Origin: a virus
DNA length: 21,872 bases
IMG/VR virus record: IMGVR_UViG_3300005664_000114
Span: 1-21,872 of that record
Strand: one strand, 5' to 3'
Made by a program: the position numbers and the translations under genes. Within the stretch, counting starts at the first letter, position 1. Every line of letters begins with the position of its first letter. Of this stretch, positions 1 to 6,936 are shown piece by piece. The notes below the pieces were generated by a model. It had not been told where the DNA came from, did not search any database, and worked only from the letters and a program-made list of their open reading frames with translations.

Positions 1-21
1 AAAAAAATAAATATGAGGTGT

Positions 22-56
22 TTTGTTCGTTTTTGCATAAAATAGTTATAATATTG
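22..56 (+). promoter_or_regulatory. Weak Bacteroidota-type promoter candidate
   Basis: TTTG at 22-25 is followed 23 bp later by TAATATTG at 49-56, one mismatch from the Bacteroidota -7 consensus TAnnTTTG. It lies 18 bases upstream of the first gene. The spacing is longer than usual and the match is imperfect, so this is only a candidate. Confidence 0.3.
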
Positions 57-74
57 CCAAACAATTAGCGGTAC

Positions 75-281
75 ATGGAAAGGTTAAAACAAATCAAAAG
101 TATAGTAAATGACTTCGGTATATCATTGTCGATTATGTCGAAAGGTATTGATATGAATATTTCTTCATTCAAGGCTAGGTGGTACGATAGAGTCCAGCCT
201 TATGAGTTTTCGGAATCAGAAATTACAGGCATGGCTAATTTTTTGAAGGAAACTATAGGTTCAAGAATCAATAATTTATGA
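75..281 (+). CDS. Small HTH-like protein upstream of the replication gene
   Basis: Encodes 68 residues. I do not recognise a named family. The segment from about residue 13 to 40 reads like a compact helix-turn-helix: a helix around VNDFGISL, a second around SIMSKGI, then SSFKARWYDRV with Arg/Lys suited to DNA contact, ending in a further helix (ESEITGMANFLKE). The size fits a Cro/XRE-like phage DNA-binding protein. It ends in TGA three bases before the primase-helicase gene, so the two are probably co-transcribed and it may regulate that gene or serve as a replication accessory. The DNA-binding role is inference from pattern alone. The TGA stop matters for judging the internal TGA at 3416. 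Confidence 0.6.
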   Translation: MERLKQIKSIVNDFGISLSIMSKGIDMNISSFKARWYDRVQPYEFSESEITGMANFLKETIGSRINNL

Positions 282-284
282 TAA

Positions 285-2738
285 ATGACGGAAATCCAAA
301 AAGCCCTTACGTCATTAGTAAACGAAGGGCTGTGCGTAATACCTACGAAGGATGATAAAACTCCTAAGTTTAAATATGGTCACATTGATTCTCCGCTACC
401 GATATTAACGGTTTTTGACGAGTACCAAAGGACTGGCGCAGATAGTTTTGGACTTTTGTGTGGTCGGGCAAGCGGCGGATTAATAGGAATAGATGTTGAT
501 ACGAAGTTTAAGCCTGGATTTTGGGAAGAATTTTGGGAAGATTTGAATACTTTCTACCCTGAAATAATCAAAAAATGCAGGATTGAAAGAAGTAAAAGTG
601 GCGGGGCTCATATATTATATAGGGTTATAGCCGACATAGGAAGTTGCAATCTGGCCCACAGACCAAAGACGGATAGCGAAATATTGGAAAATCCTAAGTC
701 TAAAGATAGGTTTCAATGTTTTTTAGAGCTGAAAGGAAAGGGGATGTTAATACATTCGTATCCTTCAGTTGGCTACAAAAGGGTTAGTGGTGACGTTGGA
801 ACACTTTCGATAGAGGAACACGAACAACTGATTATTCTTTGCAGGACGTACGATTCTAAGCCGGAGGAAAAACCGCTGGAGTTTAAAATGTCCAGTAAAT
901 CTTCCGAAAGGTACGATTTAAAACCTTACGAAGATTACAATAATTCAGATGAAGCTTCGGCCATACTTTTAAATCTTGGGTGGGAGTTTTTATCTTCGGT
1001 TGGAAATAAAGATAGGTATAAAAAACCTGGGCGCAAAGGTAGGGTTGTTGATGCCATATTCGATAGGGATACAAGGATCTATAGAATATTTTCTACTAAG
1101 TGTGATTTTCAAAAACTTGTCTATAGGCCGTCATCACTTATATGCGAGGTTAACTTTGGAGGTAGTTGGGAATCTGCTACGTCTTGGTTTGAGGCCAAAG
1201 GATATGGAAAGCTACGCAGGGGCATCGAGAAGCAAATTATTTTTAACTGCTCTAGGTCGAAAACTCCACTTCCGCAGAATATATCTAAAGATGGTAGGGC
1301 TGAATACGAACAGGAGATAGAGAAAATAGGCGAACAGTACCCATTTGGTATCTTTTGGGCCGAGGATAATACTATATCTAGGGAGGATTTGTACAAAGTA
1401 TCTTTCAAAGTTGGGTTCCGGTTGCTAAAATATAACCTTGTATATATAGAAGGTCATATAATAAAGAAGGTAAGTAAGAAGTTTTACATAGATAAGATGA
1501 AGTCTTACATAAAAGAAGATGTTGAACAACACAAAAAGCTGTACAATAATTACGAATCTTTTATGCAAAGTTCCGGAGATTTTACTATGGAAAGGCTTGA
1601 GGAACTAGATTTAACAAGTATTCTTAGATCCACAAACAAGATATCTTACAAATTCTACCGAAATTGCTACGTTGAAATCACAGAAAACAGTGTATCTGAA
1701 ATTTCTTATGAAAATTTTGACAAATTAATTTTTGAAGAGGACATAAGAAATCGTGATTTTAGGAAAACTAAGCTAGGAATTGGCCTGTATCATGAGTTTA
1801 TCTCTAACGCAATTGGATGGAGTGAATATGTACAGAATTGTATTGGCTTCTATTCTCACGAGTACAAAGATACGAACTCTTACATGATTATCGCCTCGGA
1901 GATTTCTGACAGCGGTAAGGGTGGTGGTAATGGTAAGAATATTTTCTGGAGTTTGTTTAAGGAAATCACTACTTATACATCTGTAAATGGTGCCACCGCA
2001 CCTAAGGATGATAGTTTATTGCAGTCTTGGGATGGCGAAAAGATATTTATCCTTGCCGACTTACCCAGGGGATATGGACTAGAATGGATGAAAGAGATCA
2101 TCAATGACGGTGCTATAGTGAAAAAACTCTTTAAGGATAAGTACAGAGTTCCGGTTGAGGATATGTGTAAGTTTGGTGCTTCTACGAATTATACATATGA
2201 TGACAGTGACGGTGGTGTTGATAGAAGGGCAAGGATGCTTGAATTTACCAACTTTTACAAGGATAACGGTGGTGTGGATTCGTATCATGGCGACAAAAGG
2301 TTCCCGAAAGACTGGGACGAGGACGAATTTTCGTACTTTGACAATACGATAATTAGCTGCATACAAGTGCATCTAAAGAATAAGGGCAAAATTGAAAAAA
2401 ATAAAACATCTACTGGTAGCTTTAATAAGCAGTTTGACTTTAAGTATCCGAATTTAAGACAGTTTATAGAGGATAATATTGAAAGATATTTGGGTTCTGT
2501 AAATATCGGTAACGACGATTTAAGAAAAGGTCTTAGGGATTATTATGACGAAACAGATACGCCTGTGAAATTTAGGGTTAGTCTTGGTAAGTTATCTAAA
2601 GCCCTTACTGATTATTGCGCTAACATTGGAGTAACAGTAGAAGATTGCGTTTTTAGATTAGGAAGCTCGATTAGAGGTAAGAAATTTACAAAAAAGGGAT
2701 ACGAAGCCCCTGAAGTTTCGGAAGATTTACCATTTTAA
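285..2738 (+). CDS. Bifunctional primase-polymerase / SF3-type replicative helicase
   Basis: 817 residues. The N-terminal part is a prim-pol (AEP) domain: the metal-binding GIDVD at 68-72, the SGGAHIL motif at 105-111 (the sGGxHlyf motif of this family), and a third motif around LELKGKGMLIHSYPS at 148-162. The C-terminal part is a D5/DUF5906-like helicase ATPase: a P-loop GKGGGNGKN at 544-552, Walker B KIFILAD at 586-592, a sensor-1 segment ending GASTNY near 635, and an RRARM arginine pair near 648. The residue after the P-loop lysine is Asn rather than Ser/Thr. Such proteins prime and unwind DNA at phage or plasmid origins, so this is probably the main replication protein. The middle region (about 230-540) is lineage-specific and I cannot assign it. 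Start ATG 285 directly follows the stop of the HTH-like gene. Confidence 0.9.
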   Translation: MTEIQKALTSLVNEGLCVIPTKDDKTPKFKYGHIDSPLPILTVFDEYQRTGADSFGLLCGRASGGLIGIDVDTKFKPGFWEEFWEDLNTFYPEIIKKCRIERSKSGGAHILYRVIADIGSCNLAHRPKTDSEILENPKSKDRFQCFLELKGKGMLIHSYPSVGYKRVSGDVGTLSIEEHEQLIILCRTYDSKPEEKPLEFKMSSKSSERYDLKPYEDYNNSDEASAILLNLGWEFLSSVGNKDRYKKPGRKGRVVDAIFDRDTRIYRIFSTKCDFQKLVYRPSSLICEVNFGGSWESATSWFEAKGYGKLRRGIEKQIIFNCSRSKTPLPQNISKDGRAEYEQEIEKIGEQYPFGIFWAEDNTISREDLYKVSFKVGFRLLKYNLVYIEGHIIKKVSKKFYIDKMKSYIKEDVEQHKKLYNNYESFMQSSGDFTMERLEELDLTSILRSTNKISYKFYRNCYVEITENSVSEISYENFDKLIFEEDIRNRDFRKTKLGIGLYHEFISNAIGWSEYVQNCIGFYSHEYKDTNSYMIIASEISDSGKGGGNGKNIFWSLFKEITTYTSVNGATAPKDDSLLQSWDGEKIFILADLPRGYGLEWMKEIINDGAIVKKLFKDKYRVPVEDMCKFGASTNYTYDDSDGGVDRRARMLEFTNFYKDNGGVDSYHGDKRFPKDWDEDEFSYFDNTIISCIQVHLKNKGKIEKNKTSTGSFNKQFDFKYPNLRQFIEDNIERYLGSVNIGNDDLRKGLRDYYDETDTPVKFRVSLGKLSKALTDYCANIGVTVEDCVFRLGSSIRGKKFTKKGYEAPEVSEDLPF

Positions 2739-2751
2739 AATAAAATTTATT

Positions 2752-2964
2752 ATGATTATTCTGTTAACGACTTGGTTTGTTTTTGGTTTTATATACACTT
2801 GCGCCCTTATGGCGGTAAGTTTAGACGATGTTGCCACTCATATATATCTTACTGAGAAATCAGTAGAAAAACTTGAGATATACTTTCGTATAGTAGTTAT
2901 GTTTTTGAGTCTGATTGTAGTTTCTCCATTTATTTTTGTTGTTGATGAATTTTTGGAAGCGTGA
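2752..2964 (+). CDS. Small membrane protein, two predicted transmembrane helices
   Basis: 70 residues. Hydrophobic segments at about 1-21 (IILLTTWFVFGFIYTCALMAV) and 44-65 (FRIVVMFLSLIVVSPFIFVV) flank a short polar stretch with several acidic residues. No family recognised. It lies 13 bases after the primase-helicase and ends in TGA overlapping the GTG start of the next gene (GTGA), suggesting translational coupling. It could be an early inner-membrane protein that modifies the host envelope, but nothing in the sequence decides this. Confidence 0.6.
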   Translation: MIILLTTWFVFGFIYTCALMAVSLDDVATHIYLTEKSVEKLEIYFRIVVMFLSLIVVSPFIFVVDEFLEA

Positions 2965-3257
2965 TAACTGGATATAAAATAAACGAACAGGAGTTTGTTA
3001 TAATTGATGTTCCGATTGAAGCTAAAGTTTTTGAAACTAATTCAAATAACTTGATTTGGAACACAGATTATGATGCTGGAAGTTTGGAGTTACCGGCAGG
3101 AGAGTACGAAATTTTGTTCATAGCAGAGGATGCCACTATTGATCATCTTGAACATTCCAAAGTGCCATTTAATATATTTTCTAATATGGTAAAATTTATA
3201 AAATCAAAAAAGATTTCTTGTATTAAGAAGCATTTGATACTTAAAAAATTGGACTAA
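2961..3257 (+). CDS. Unknown 98-residue protein, intact copy of a tandem paralogue pair
   Basis: 98 residues from a GTG start at 2961 that overlaps the preceding TGA by 4 nt. The sequence looks like a small beta-rich domain with the segment LELPAGEYEIL at about residues 42-52, a pattern seen in small Bacteroidota phage proteins of unknown role. It ends in KKHLILKKLD. The next reading frame begins at the last base of its stop (TAATG) and encodes a homologous protein with the same internal LxLP..xY.I segment and the same C-terminal HxILKKL(D/N) ending, so the pair arose by tandem duplication. No function can be assigned. Confidence 0.65.
   Translation: MITGYKINEQEFVIIDVPIEAKVFETNSNNLIWNTDYDAGSLELPAGEYEILFIAEDATIDHLEHSKVPFNIFSNMVKFIKSKKISCIKKHLILKKLD
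3237..3251 (+). repeat. 15-nt direct repeat at paralogue C-termini, copy 1
   Basis: ATACTTAAAAAATTG here is repeated exactly at 3518-3532. Both copies encode the ILKKL segment just before the stop of the tandem paralogues and are followed by a similar (g)actaATGG junction. It is a remnant of the gene duplication. Confidence 0.7.
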
Positions 3258-3538
3258 TGGTAAAGTATTACACATTAAAAACAGGAGAAGAAGAGTATAT
3301 TATATCAGAAATTCCAGCTGAATGCAGAGAAATTTCTTTATCAAGTAGGCCATGTGGTAATGTTTTGTTATTTACAAATTGGCCTGAAAAGATAGAAGAG
3401 TTAAAACTACCTCCATGAAGATACGCTATTTATTCTGTGGCTGAGCATTGCGAAGAAGGATTGTTTTTTAAAGATATTATCAAAACAAATTTTAAAGATA
3501 CTACTAATAGACATATTATACTTAAAAAATTGAACTAA
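3257..3538 (+). pseudogene. Tandem paralogue interrupted by an in-frame TGA
   Basis: Reading from ATG 3257 gives 53 residues, then TGA at 3416-3418, then 39 further codons in the same frame to TAA at 3536-3538. The two halves together match the upstream 98-residue protein: GEEEYIISEIP against EQEFVIIDVP, LKLPP*RYAI against LELPAGEYEI, and HIILKKLN against HLILKKLD at the C-terminus. In this alignment the TGA sits where the intact copy has GGA (Gly), so a single G-to-T change explains it. TGA is the normal stop of several neighbours (gene ends at 281, 2964, 3864 and 4759), so a changed genetic code is unlikely. Stop-codon readthrough or a sequencing error remain possible. The frame is otherwise uninterrupted, suggesting recent loss. 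Confidence 0.75.
3518..3532 (+). repeat. 15-nt direct repeat at paralogue C-termini, copy 2
   Basis: Exact copy of 3237-3251, 281 bases downstream, at the end of the TGA-interrupted paralogue. The spacing equals one gene length, as expected for tandem duplication. Confidence 0.7.
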
Positions 3539-3864
3539 TGGAAATAATAGACATAACAAACGAACTACCAGAAGATTTCAAAAGCTGGTTTGAACTTTAT
3601 AAATACGCTAAATATATACTTCGTACAGAGTCTATCGGTATTTTTAAATTATCTTTAGATAAAGAAAATGTACGAAAAATATACACTATACATCCTGAAT
3701 TTTTAAAAGCAAAATGTTTTGATGAGATAATGGATAATGTATCTTTTGATCATAAAGATATTAAAGTATTAAAATTTTCTACTTTTGGTTATGGTGGCAA
3801 TTTTAATGAGAATGAAAAGGAAAGCATAGGCAGCATTTTTAAACTTTTACATTCATTAGTATGA
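3538..3864 (+). CDS. Unknown 108-residue cytoplasmic protein
   Basis: No recognised family. The protein is soluble-looking, with an aromatic N-terminal helix (residues 13-30: FKSWFELYKYAKYILR), a central mixed region and a C-terminal helix (ESIGSIFKLLHSLV). The ATG overlaps the stop of the interrupted paralogue by one base (TAATG) and its own TGA overlaps the next ATG by 4 nt (ATGA), so it lies in a tightly coupled run of small early genes. If translation stops early at the TGA at 3416, coupling to this gene could be weakened. Confidence 0.6.
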   Translation: MEIIDITNELPEDFKSWFELYKYAKYILRTESIGIFKLSLDKENVRKIYTIHPEFLKAKCFDEIMDNVSFDHKDIKVLKFSTFGYGGNFNENEKESIGSIFKLLHSLV

Positions 3865-4097
3865 CAAATAGAGATAAATGGACAATGCTAATATTGTCAG
3901 TTTCTGTATTGGTATTATCCATATCTAGCAATAGAAAATGGAAACACATAGAAATGCTTGAAAAACACCAGTTACATCAAGATTCGGTAACAATCAAGTG
4001 TTTGAAAAACGACATAATTATGTTGGATATGTTTAATGCACACTTGCGGATAGAAATTGTTAAGTTAAAATCAGATAGTATTCATGCACGAAGATAA
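3861..4097 (+). CDS. Small single-pass membrane protein with helical tail
   Basis: 78 residues. A short charged N-terminus (MTNRDKW) precedes a hydrophobic helix at about 8-22 (TMLILSVSVLVLSIS). The rest is polar and predicted helical (KHIEMLEKHQLHQDS... LRIEIVKLKSDS), consistent with a membrane-anchored coiled coil. This is the outline of an inner-membrane spanin, but there is no overlapping lipoprotein partner, holin or endolysin nearby, so I do not assign that role. The gene starts inside the previous stop (ATGA) and overlaps the next gene by 14 bases. Confidence 0.55.
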   Translation: MTNRDKWTMLILSVSVLVLSISSNRKWKHIEMLEKHQLHQDSVTIKCLKNDIIMLDMFNAHLRIEIVKLKSDSIHARR

Positions 4098-4314
4098 AAC
4101 ACCAACACCGTTAACTCATGATGATCCTCAATATCTAAAAGGACTCGGAACTCCTATGCCACTCCACAGCCACAGCGAGTACATGGCAGCCAGAAAAGTA
4201 GCAGATGAAATAATAAGAAGATGGTATGTAGGACGTGAACCATCAGCATCAGATCAAGCCGAACTTGAACATTTACAAGTTAGGATATCAAATTATGAAA
4301 AACAACGTACATAA
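4084..4314 (+). CDS. Unknown 76-residue protein
   Basis: Soluble and polar. It has a Pro/His-rich N-terminus (residues 1-30, including TPTPLTHDDP and MPLHSHSEY) and a helical C-terminal half (YMAARKVADEIIRRWYVGREPSASDQAELEHLQVRISNYEKQ). No family recognised. It overlaps the upstream gene by 14 bases and its TAA directly abuts the next ATG. Membership in the early small-gene run is all the context provides. Confidence 0.55.
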   Translation: MHEDKTPTPLTHDDPQYLKGLGTPMPLHSHSEYMAARKVADEIIRRWYVGREPSASDQAELEHLQVRISNYEKQRT

Positions 4315-4533
4315 ATGATAGTATTATTTTTAATGACCGTACACATAATATTAGCCGTAGTAAGTTACAGGCTAAATAGAAATATTATTAAAAAGTCATA
4401 TTTAAAAGACAGATTTACCTATACGTGGGAAGATGTATTTTTCATAGGATCGATGTCGTTTGTGGCACCAATTTTATCTGTAGCAATAATTTACTTTAGC
4501 CACACCGATTCTGAACCTCCTAAGTATTTATAA
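4315..4533 (+). CDS. Small membrane protein, two predicted transmembrane helices
   Basis: 72 residues with hydrophobic helices at about 1-17 (MIVLFLMTVHIILAVVS) and 42-62 (VFFIGSMSFVAPILSVAIIYF), joined by a basic loop (YRLNRNIIKKSYLKDRF). The positive loop suggests it faces the cytoplasm with both termini outside. No homologue recognised. It is the third small membrane protein in this early cluster. It begins immediately after the previous stop. Confidence 0.55.
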   Translation: MIVLFLMTVHIILAVVSYRLNRNIIKKSYLKDRFTYTWEDVFFIGSMSFVAPILSVAIIYFSHTDSEPPKYL

Positions 4534-4534
4534 C

Positions 4535-4759
4535 ATGAAAACAGCAATACAGCAAGCAATCGAAGCTTGCGACGAACTAGCGGCAAAATCAGAACACGCA
4601 TCGCTGTGTGTAAAGATTATGAAAGAGTTTCTGATTAAAGAAAGGATATCTATAGAACGTGCTTATGGTTCTGGATTTAATCAAGGATTGATATCTGTAT
4701 TTCGACAAACAGATTATAAAAATACATCAGATTATTACGAAAAAACATTTGAACAATGA
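4535..4759 (+). CDS. Unknown small helical phage protein (conserved Bacteroidota phage type)
   Basis: 74 residues, all-helical and charged. The layout (MKTAIQQAIEACDELAAKS..., then KERISIERAYGSGFNQG, then an ending SDYYEKTF) is, from memory, one I associate with a recurring family of small uncharacterised proteins in Bacteroidota phages and mobile elements that have an AYxxGxxxG motif and a YYxxTF end. The function of that family is unknown to me. It starts two bases after the upstream stop and ends in TGA overlapping the next ATG by 4 nt (ATGA). The family assignment is tentative. Confidence 0.6.
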   Translation: MKTAIQQAIEACDELAAKSEHASLCVKIMKEFLIKERISIERAYGSGFNQGLISVFRQTDYKNTSDYYEKTFEQ

Positions 4760-5166
4760 GTTATTTTAAATTACAAACAAGCAGTGGCGACCTATCTATG
4801 TGCATGGTTAACATTGATGACGAGGAAAGGAAAAAAGGTTTATGGAAAGCCTTAGATATCGTTATTGGAAAGATAGATGGAATGAAGAGTTCTGGAGTTG
4901 ATATTGCCAAATATACAATAGAACGCTATCAGCGTTATCTACAGTTATTTTATGCTGGGTCGTGTGATTGTATTTTTGTTGCAAAACCATATTTAAGGTT
5001 TGCCTGTTTTTATGTTAATAGTGTGTGGCATTGTTATGAAATATCTGTTGCTTATGGTATGGATAATGGGCGTTATTGTAGCGAGTTTCCTAGAGGAAAG
5101 TTACTGTTTAAGATTCCTGGACAAAAACTCATTGAAGAATCAGAAATTCCTTTTGATAATAGATAA
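4756..5166 (+). CDS. Unknown 136-residue protein
   Basis: A soluble mixed alpha/beta protein of unknown family. The N-terminal third is helical (DEERKKGLWKALDIVIGKIDGM). The middle is rich in aromatics and cysteines (residues 60-105: YQRYLQLFYAGSCDC, then FACFYVNSVWHCYEIS) and looks like beta strands. Cysteines occur at about 70, 72, 82, 91 and 106 without a clear metal-binding spacing. The gene starts in the preceding TGA (ATGA) and is the last of the early small-gene run, 15 bases before the helicase. Confidence 0.55.
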   Translation: MSYFKLQTSSGDLSMCMVNIDDEERKKGLWKALDIVIGKIDGMKSSGVDIAKYTIERYQRYLQLFYAGSCDCIFVAKPYLRFACFYVNSVWHCYEISVAYGMDNGRYCSEFPRGKLLFKIPGQKLIEESEIPFDNR

Positions 5167-5181
5167 TATCTTAAAATAACT

Positions 5182-6357
5182 ATGGAACTAAATAAAGAAC
5201 AATCAGAATTTTTTGAATTAGCCAAATCAGGTGCTAATATATATCTTTCAGGTAAAGCCGGAACAGGAAAATCTTTCGTGATAAGGAAAATTATAGAGTA
5301 CTTTCAAGAGATTAGCGCAACTTTTGTAGCTGTTGCACCAACCGGAATAGCAGCAAACAACATAGGAGGGGCAACGATACACTCAACTTTCTTGATTAAA
5401 CCTTTTGGGGTTTCGTCTTTTGAAAATTGTACAAGATGTAACAGTAAAAAAAGAGAGATGTTTAAGTCTATCGAAACAATAATAATAGATGAAGTGTCAA
5501 TGCTTAGGCCGGATACTTTAGATGCTATACATTGGACTCTACAAAAAAACGGAGTAAAAGGAGGATTAACTTCTAAGCAAGTTATTTTTGTTGGTGATAC
5601 GAAACAGTTACCTATAATTGTTGACGATAATACAAAGTCTGTTATGTACGAAACGTATAAAGGCGAATCGTTTATGGACGCTTTGGTTTATCAGGAGTTG
5701 GGAGTGAAAGAAATTAATCTATCTGAAATACTAAGACAAAACGATCAAGATTTTATTAACGCCTTAAACGTGATAAGAGATGGTGGTAAGTCTGAATATT
5801 TCAGGCAGTTTGTGAGTAATGAATCTATAGGTATAGTTATAGCCCCACATAACGATACGGTAGAACAATACAACGAAGTAGGATTAAGATCTCAAGAAGG
5901 TGAATTGATAGAACTTTTTGCTGAAATTTCAGGTAACGCCAAACCTGATGAGTTTAATTTAGATCCATTAATACGAGTTAAAAATGGATGTAAAATAATG
6001 TATCTTGCAAATAAAAAAAATTCTGGTTTAATAAATGGCACACTCGGAGTATTTGTTGTTGAAGGTGGAATTTATTTTATAGAAACAGAAAATGGCCGTT
6101 TTGTTTTAGAGCAAAAAAGATTCGAAAAAGTAAAATACGAGTGGGATTCTGTGAAAAAAAAGATGGAGTTAATAACTGTAGGATCTATAGTACAGTATCC
6201 TTTCAGATTAGCGTATGCTCTTTCTATACACAAATCTCAAGGTTTAACCTTCGATAAACTAACAATAGATTTAAGAAGGTCGTGTTTTGCAAAAGGGCAG
6301 CTTTATGTTGCGTTATCAAGAGTTAAGTCACCGGAAGGTTTAAGGATAATTTGTTAA
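5182..6357 (+). CDS. PIF1/RecD2-like SF1B DNA helicase
   Basis: 391 residues with the complete SF1B motif set: motif I GKAGTGKS at 24-31, motif Ia VAPTGIAANNIGGATIHS at 51-68, Walker B DEVSML at 103-108, motif III GDTKQLP at 138-144, motif IV LRQ at 184-186, motif V SIHKSQGLTFD at 348-358 and motif VI QLYVALSR at 373-380. PIF1 helicases move 5' to 3' and unwind duplex, fork and G-quadruplex DNA. In a phage this would assist fork progression or recombination alongside the prim-pol helicase (compare T4 Dda). It is near the minimum size for a PIF1 core, with no extra domains. A CxxC at residues 83-86 (CTRC), also found in other PIF1-like phage proteins as far as I recall, is not enough to propose a metal site. 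Confidence 0.92.
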   Translation: MELNKEQSEFFELAKSGANIYLSGKAGTGKSFVIRKIIEYFQEISATFVAVAPTGIAANNIGGATIHSTFLIKPFGVSSFENCTRCNSKKREMFKSIETIIIDEVSMLRPDTLDAIHWTLQKNGVKGGLTSKQVIFVGDTKQLPIIVDDNTKSVMYETYKGESFMDALVYQELGVKEINLSEILRQNDQDFINALNVIRDGGKSEYFRQFVSNESIGIVIAPHNDTVEQYNEVGLRSQEGELIELFAEISGNAKPDEFNLDPLIRVKNGCKIMYLANKKNSGLINGTLGVFVVEGGIYFIETENGRFVLEQKRFEKVKYEWDSVKKKMELITVGSIVQYPFRLAYALSIHKSQGLTFDKLTIDLRRSCFAKGQLYVALSRVKSPEGLRIIC

Positions 6358-6378
6358 TAATCAATAATAGTAAATTTG
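6350..6378 (+). promoter_or_regulatory. Bacteroidota-type promoter candidate
   Basis: TTTG at 6350-6353 and TAAATTTG at 6371-6378, 17 bp apart, match the Bacteroidota -33/-7 elements, the -7 box perfectly (TAnnTTTG). The pair overlaps the end of the helicase gene and lies 22 bases before the ATG at 6401. The region is AT-rich, so a chance match is possible. Confidence 0.45.
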
Positions 6379-6400
6379 TTAATAAACTTAAAATAGAATC

Positions 6401-6577
6401 ATGCAATTAGAACTTTTTAAAAACGAAAGTACGCAAAAGAACATCAAATTTGAAATAGGTTTTCACCGATCAGTAGCTGTAGAGTTTCGGTATAACGGAT
6501 ATAGAGTAAGCGAAAGTCATTTTAATAAACTAAAATCATCAGAAGGAGGAAGAGTTTTACTTTATAAAATATTCTAA
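6401..6577 (+). CDS. Unknown 58-residue protein
   Basis: An uninterrupted frame from ATG 6401 to TAA 6575-6577 fills the gap between the helicase and the next gene. The product begins MQLELFKNEST, continues with beta-strand-like segments (KFEIGFHRSVAVEFRYNGYRVS) and ends in a basic helix and strand (FNKLKSSEGGRVLLYKIF). It looks like a small one-domain beta/alpha fold. No family recognised. A TAnnTTTG promoter candidate lies just upstream. Same strand, tight spacing (9 bases to the next ATG) and plausible composition support a real gene. Confidence 0.55.
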   Translation: MQLELFKNESTQKNIKFEIGFHRSVAVEFRYNGYRVSESHFNKLKSSEGGRVLLYKIF

Positions 6578-6586
6578 AATAGATTT

Positions 6587-6874
6587 ATGTCAACACACGC
6601 AGGATTGGATAAGCTGCTAAATCCAAAAAAGAAAGCAGTAAAGATTAAAATACAATCAAATGCTCAATTAGAGTTTTTGATTCCTAAAGGAAGGATAAAG
6701 GAGTTTGTAAAACAGGCTGTATCTGAGCTAAAGACACTTCTGATAGTTCCTCTTGATATCAAGTATTGGTATCCGAGAAGAGGCGAGGAAGGATTTGGTA
6801 AAGCAAGAGTAACAATATTTCTTTATCTAAAAGATAGGCACCCTCAAACATTGGAAAAATTAGATTACGAATAA
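6587..6874 (+). CDS. Unknown 95-residue basic protein
   Basis: The protein is Lys-rich, with an N-terminal basic stretch (residues 10-22: KLLNPKKKAVKIK) followed by a probable beta-alpha-beta core (IQSNAQLEFLIPKG, helix RIKEFVKQAVSELKTLLI, then ARVTIFLYLK). Its charge and position next to replication genes would suit a nucleic-acid-associated protein, but no family is recognised. It is the last gene before the hairpin/promoter element that precedes the terminase genes. Confidence 0.55.
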   Translation: MSTHAGLDKLLNPKKKAVKIKIQSNAQLEFLIPKGRIKEFVKQAVSELKTLLIVPLDIKYWYPRRGEEGFGKARVTIFLYLKDRHPQTLEKLDYE

Positions 6875-6886
6875 TAATAAAATAAA

Positions 6887-6919
6887 TTTGTTAGGTACGA
6901 GTTTTGGCTCGTACCTTTG
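6887..6919 (+). promoter_or_regulatory. Late-type promoter candidate upstream of terminase genes
   Basis: TTTG at 6887-6890, 21 bp, then TACCTTTG at 6912-6919 (perfect TAnnTTTG), 17 bases before the terS ATG. The 12-nt string ACCTTTGTTATA at 6913-6924 recurs exactly at 17029-17040 in front of the protease-scaffold gene, also at the right spacing from an upstream TTTG. A second perfect -7 match (TAAATTTG) lies at 6883-6890. The recurrence at two module boundaries suggests a phage late promoter. Confidence 0.55.
6893..6916 (+). terminator. Hairpin overlapping the terminase promoter
   Basis: Perfect 9-bp stem AGGTACGAG (6893-6901) / CTCGTACCT (6908-6916) with a 6-nt loop TTTTGG. Only a short T run follows, so it may be a weak terminator for the upstream genes or a regulatory structure. 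Its right arm overlaps the -7 box TACCTTTG. Confidence 0.5.
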
Positions 6920-6936
6920 TTATAATATAGCGAACT

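Noticed and set aside
883-2372. Several minus- and plus-frame alternative ORFs within the primase-helicase gene
   Set aside because: They are shadows of a gene with clear catalytic motifs in the main frame, and have no recognisable domains.
3416-3418. TGA as a sense codon (alternative genetic code)
   Set aside because: At least four neighbouring genes end in TGA with tight ATGA overlaps, so TGA works as a stop here.
3861-4314. Overlapping spanin pair (Rz/Rz1-like)
   Set aside because: The first protein has a membrane helix and helical tail, but the second has no lipoprotein signal, and no holin or endolysin is adjacent.
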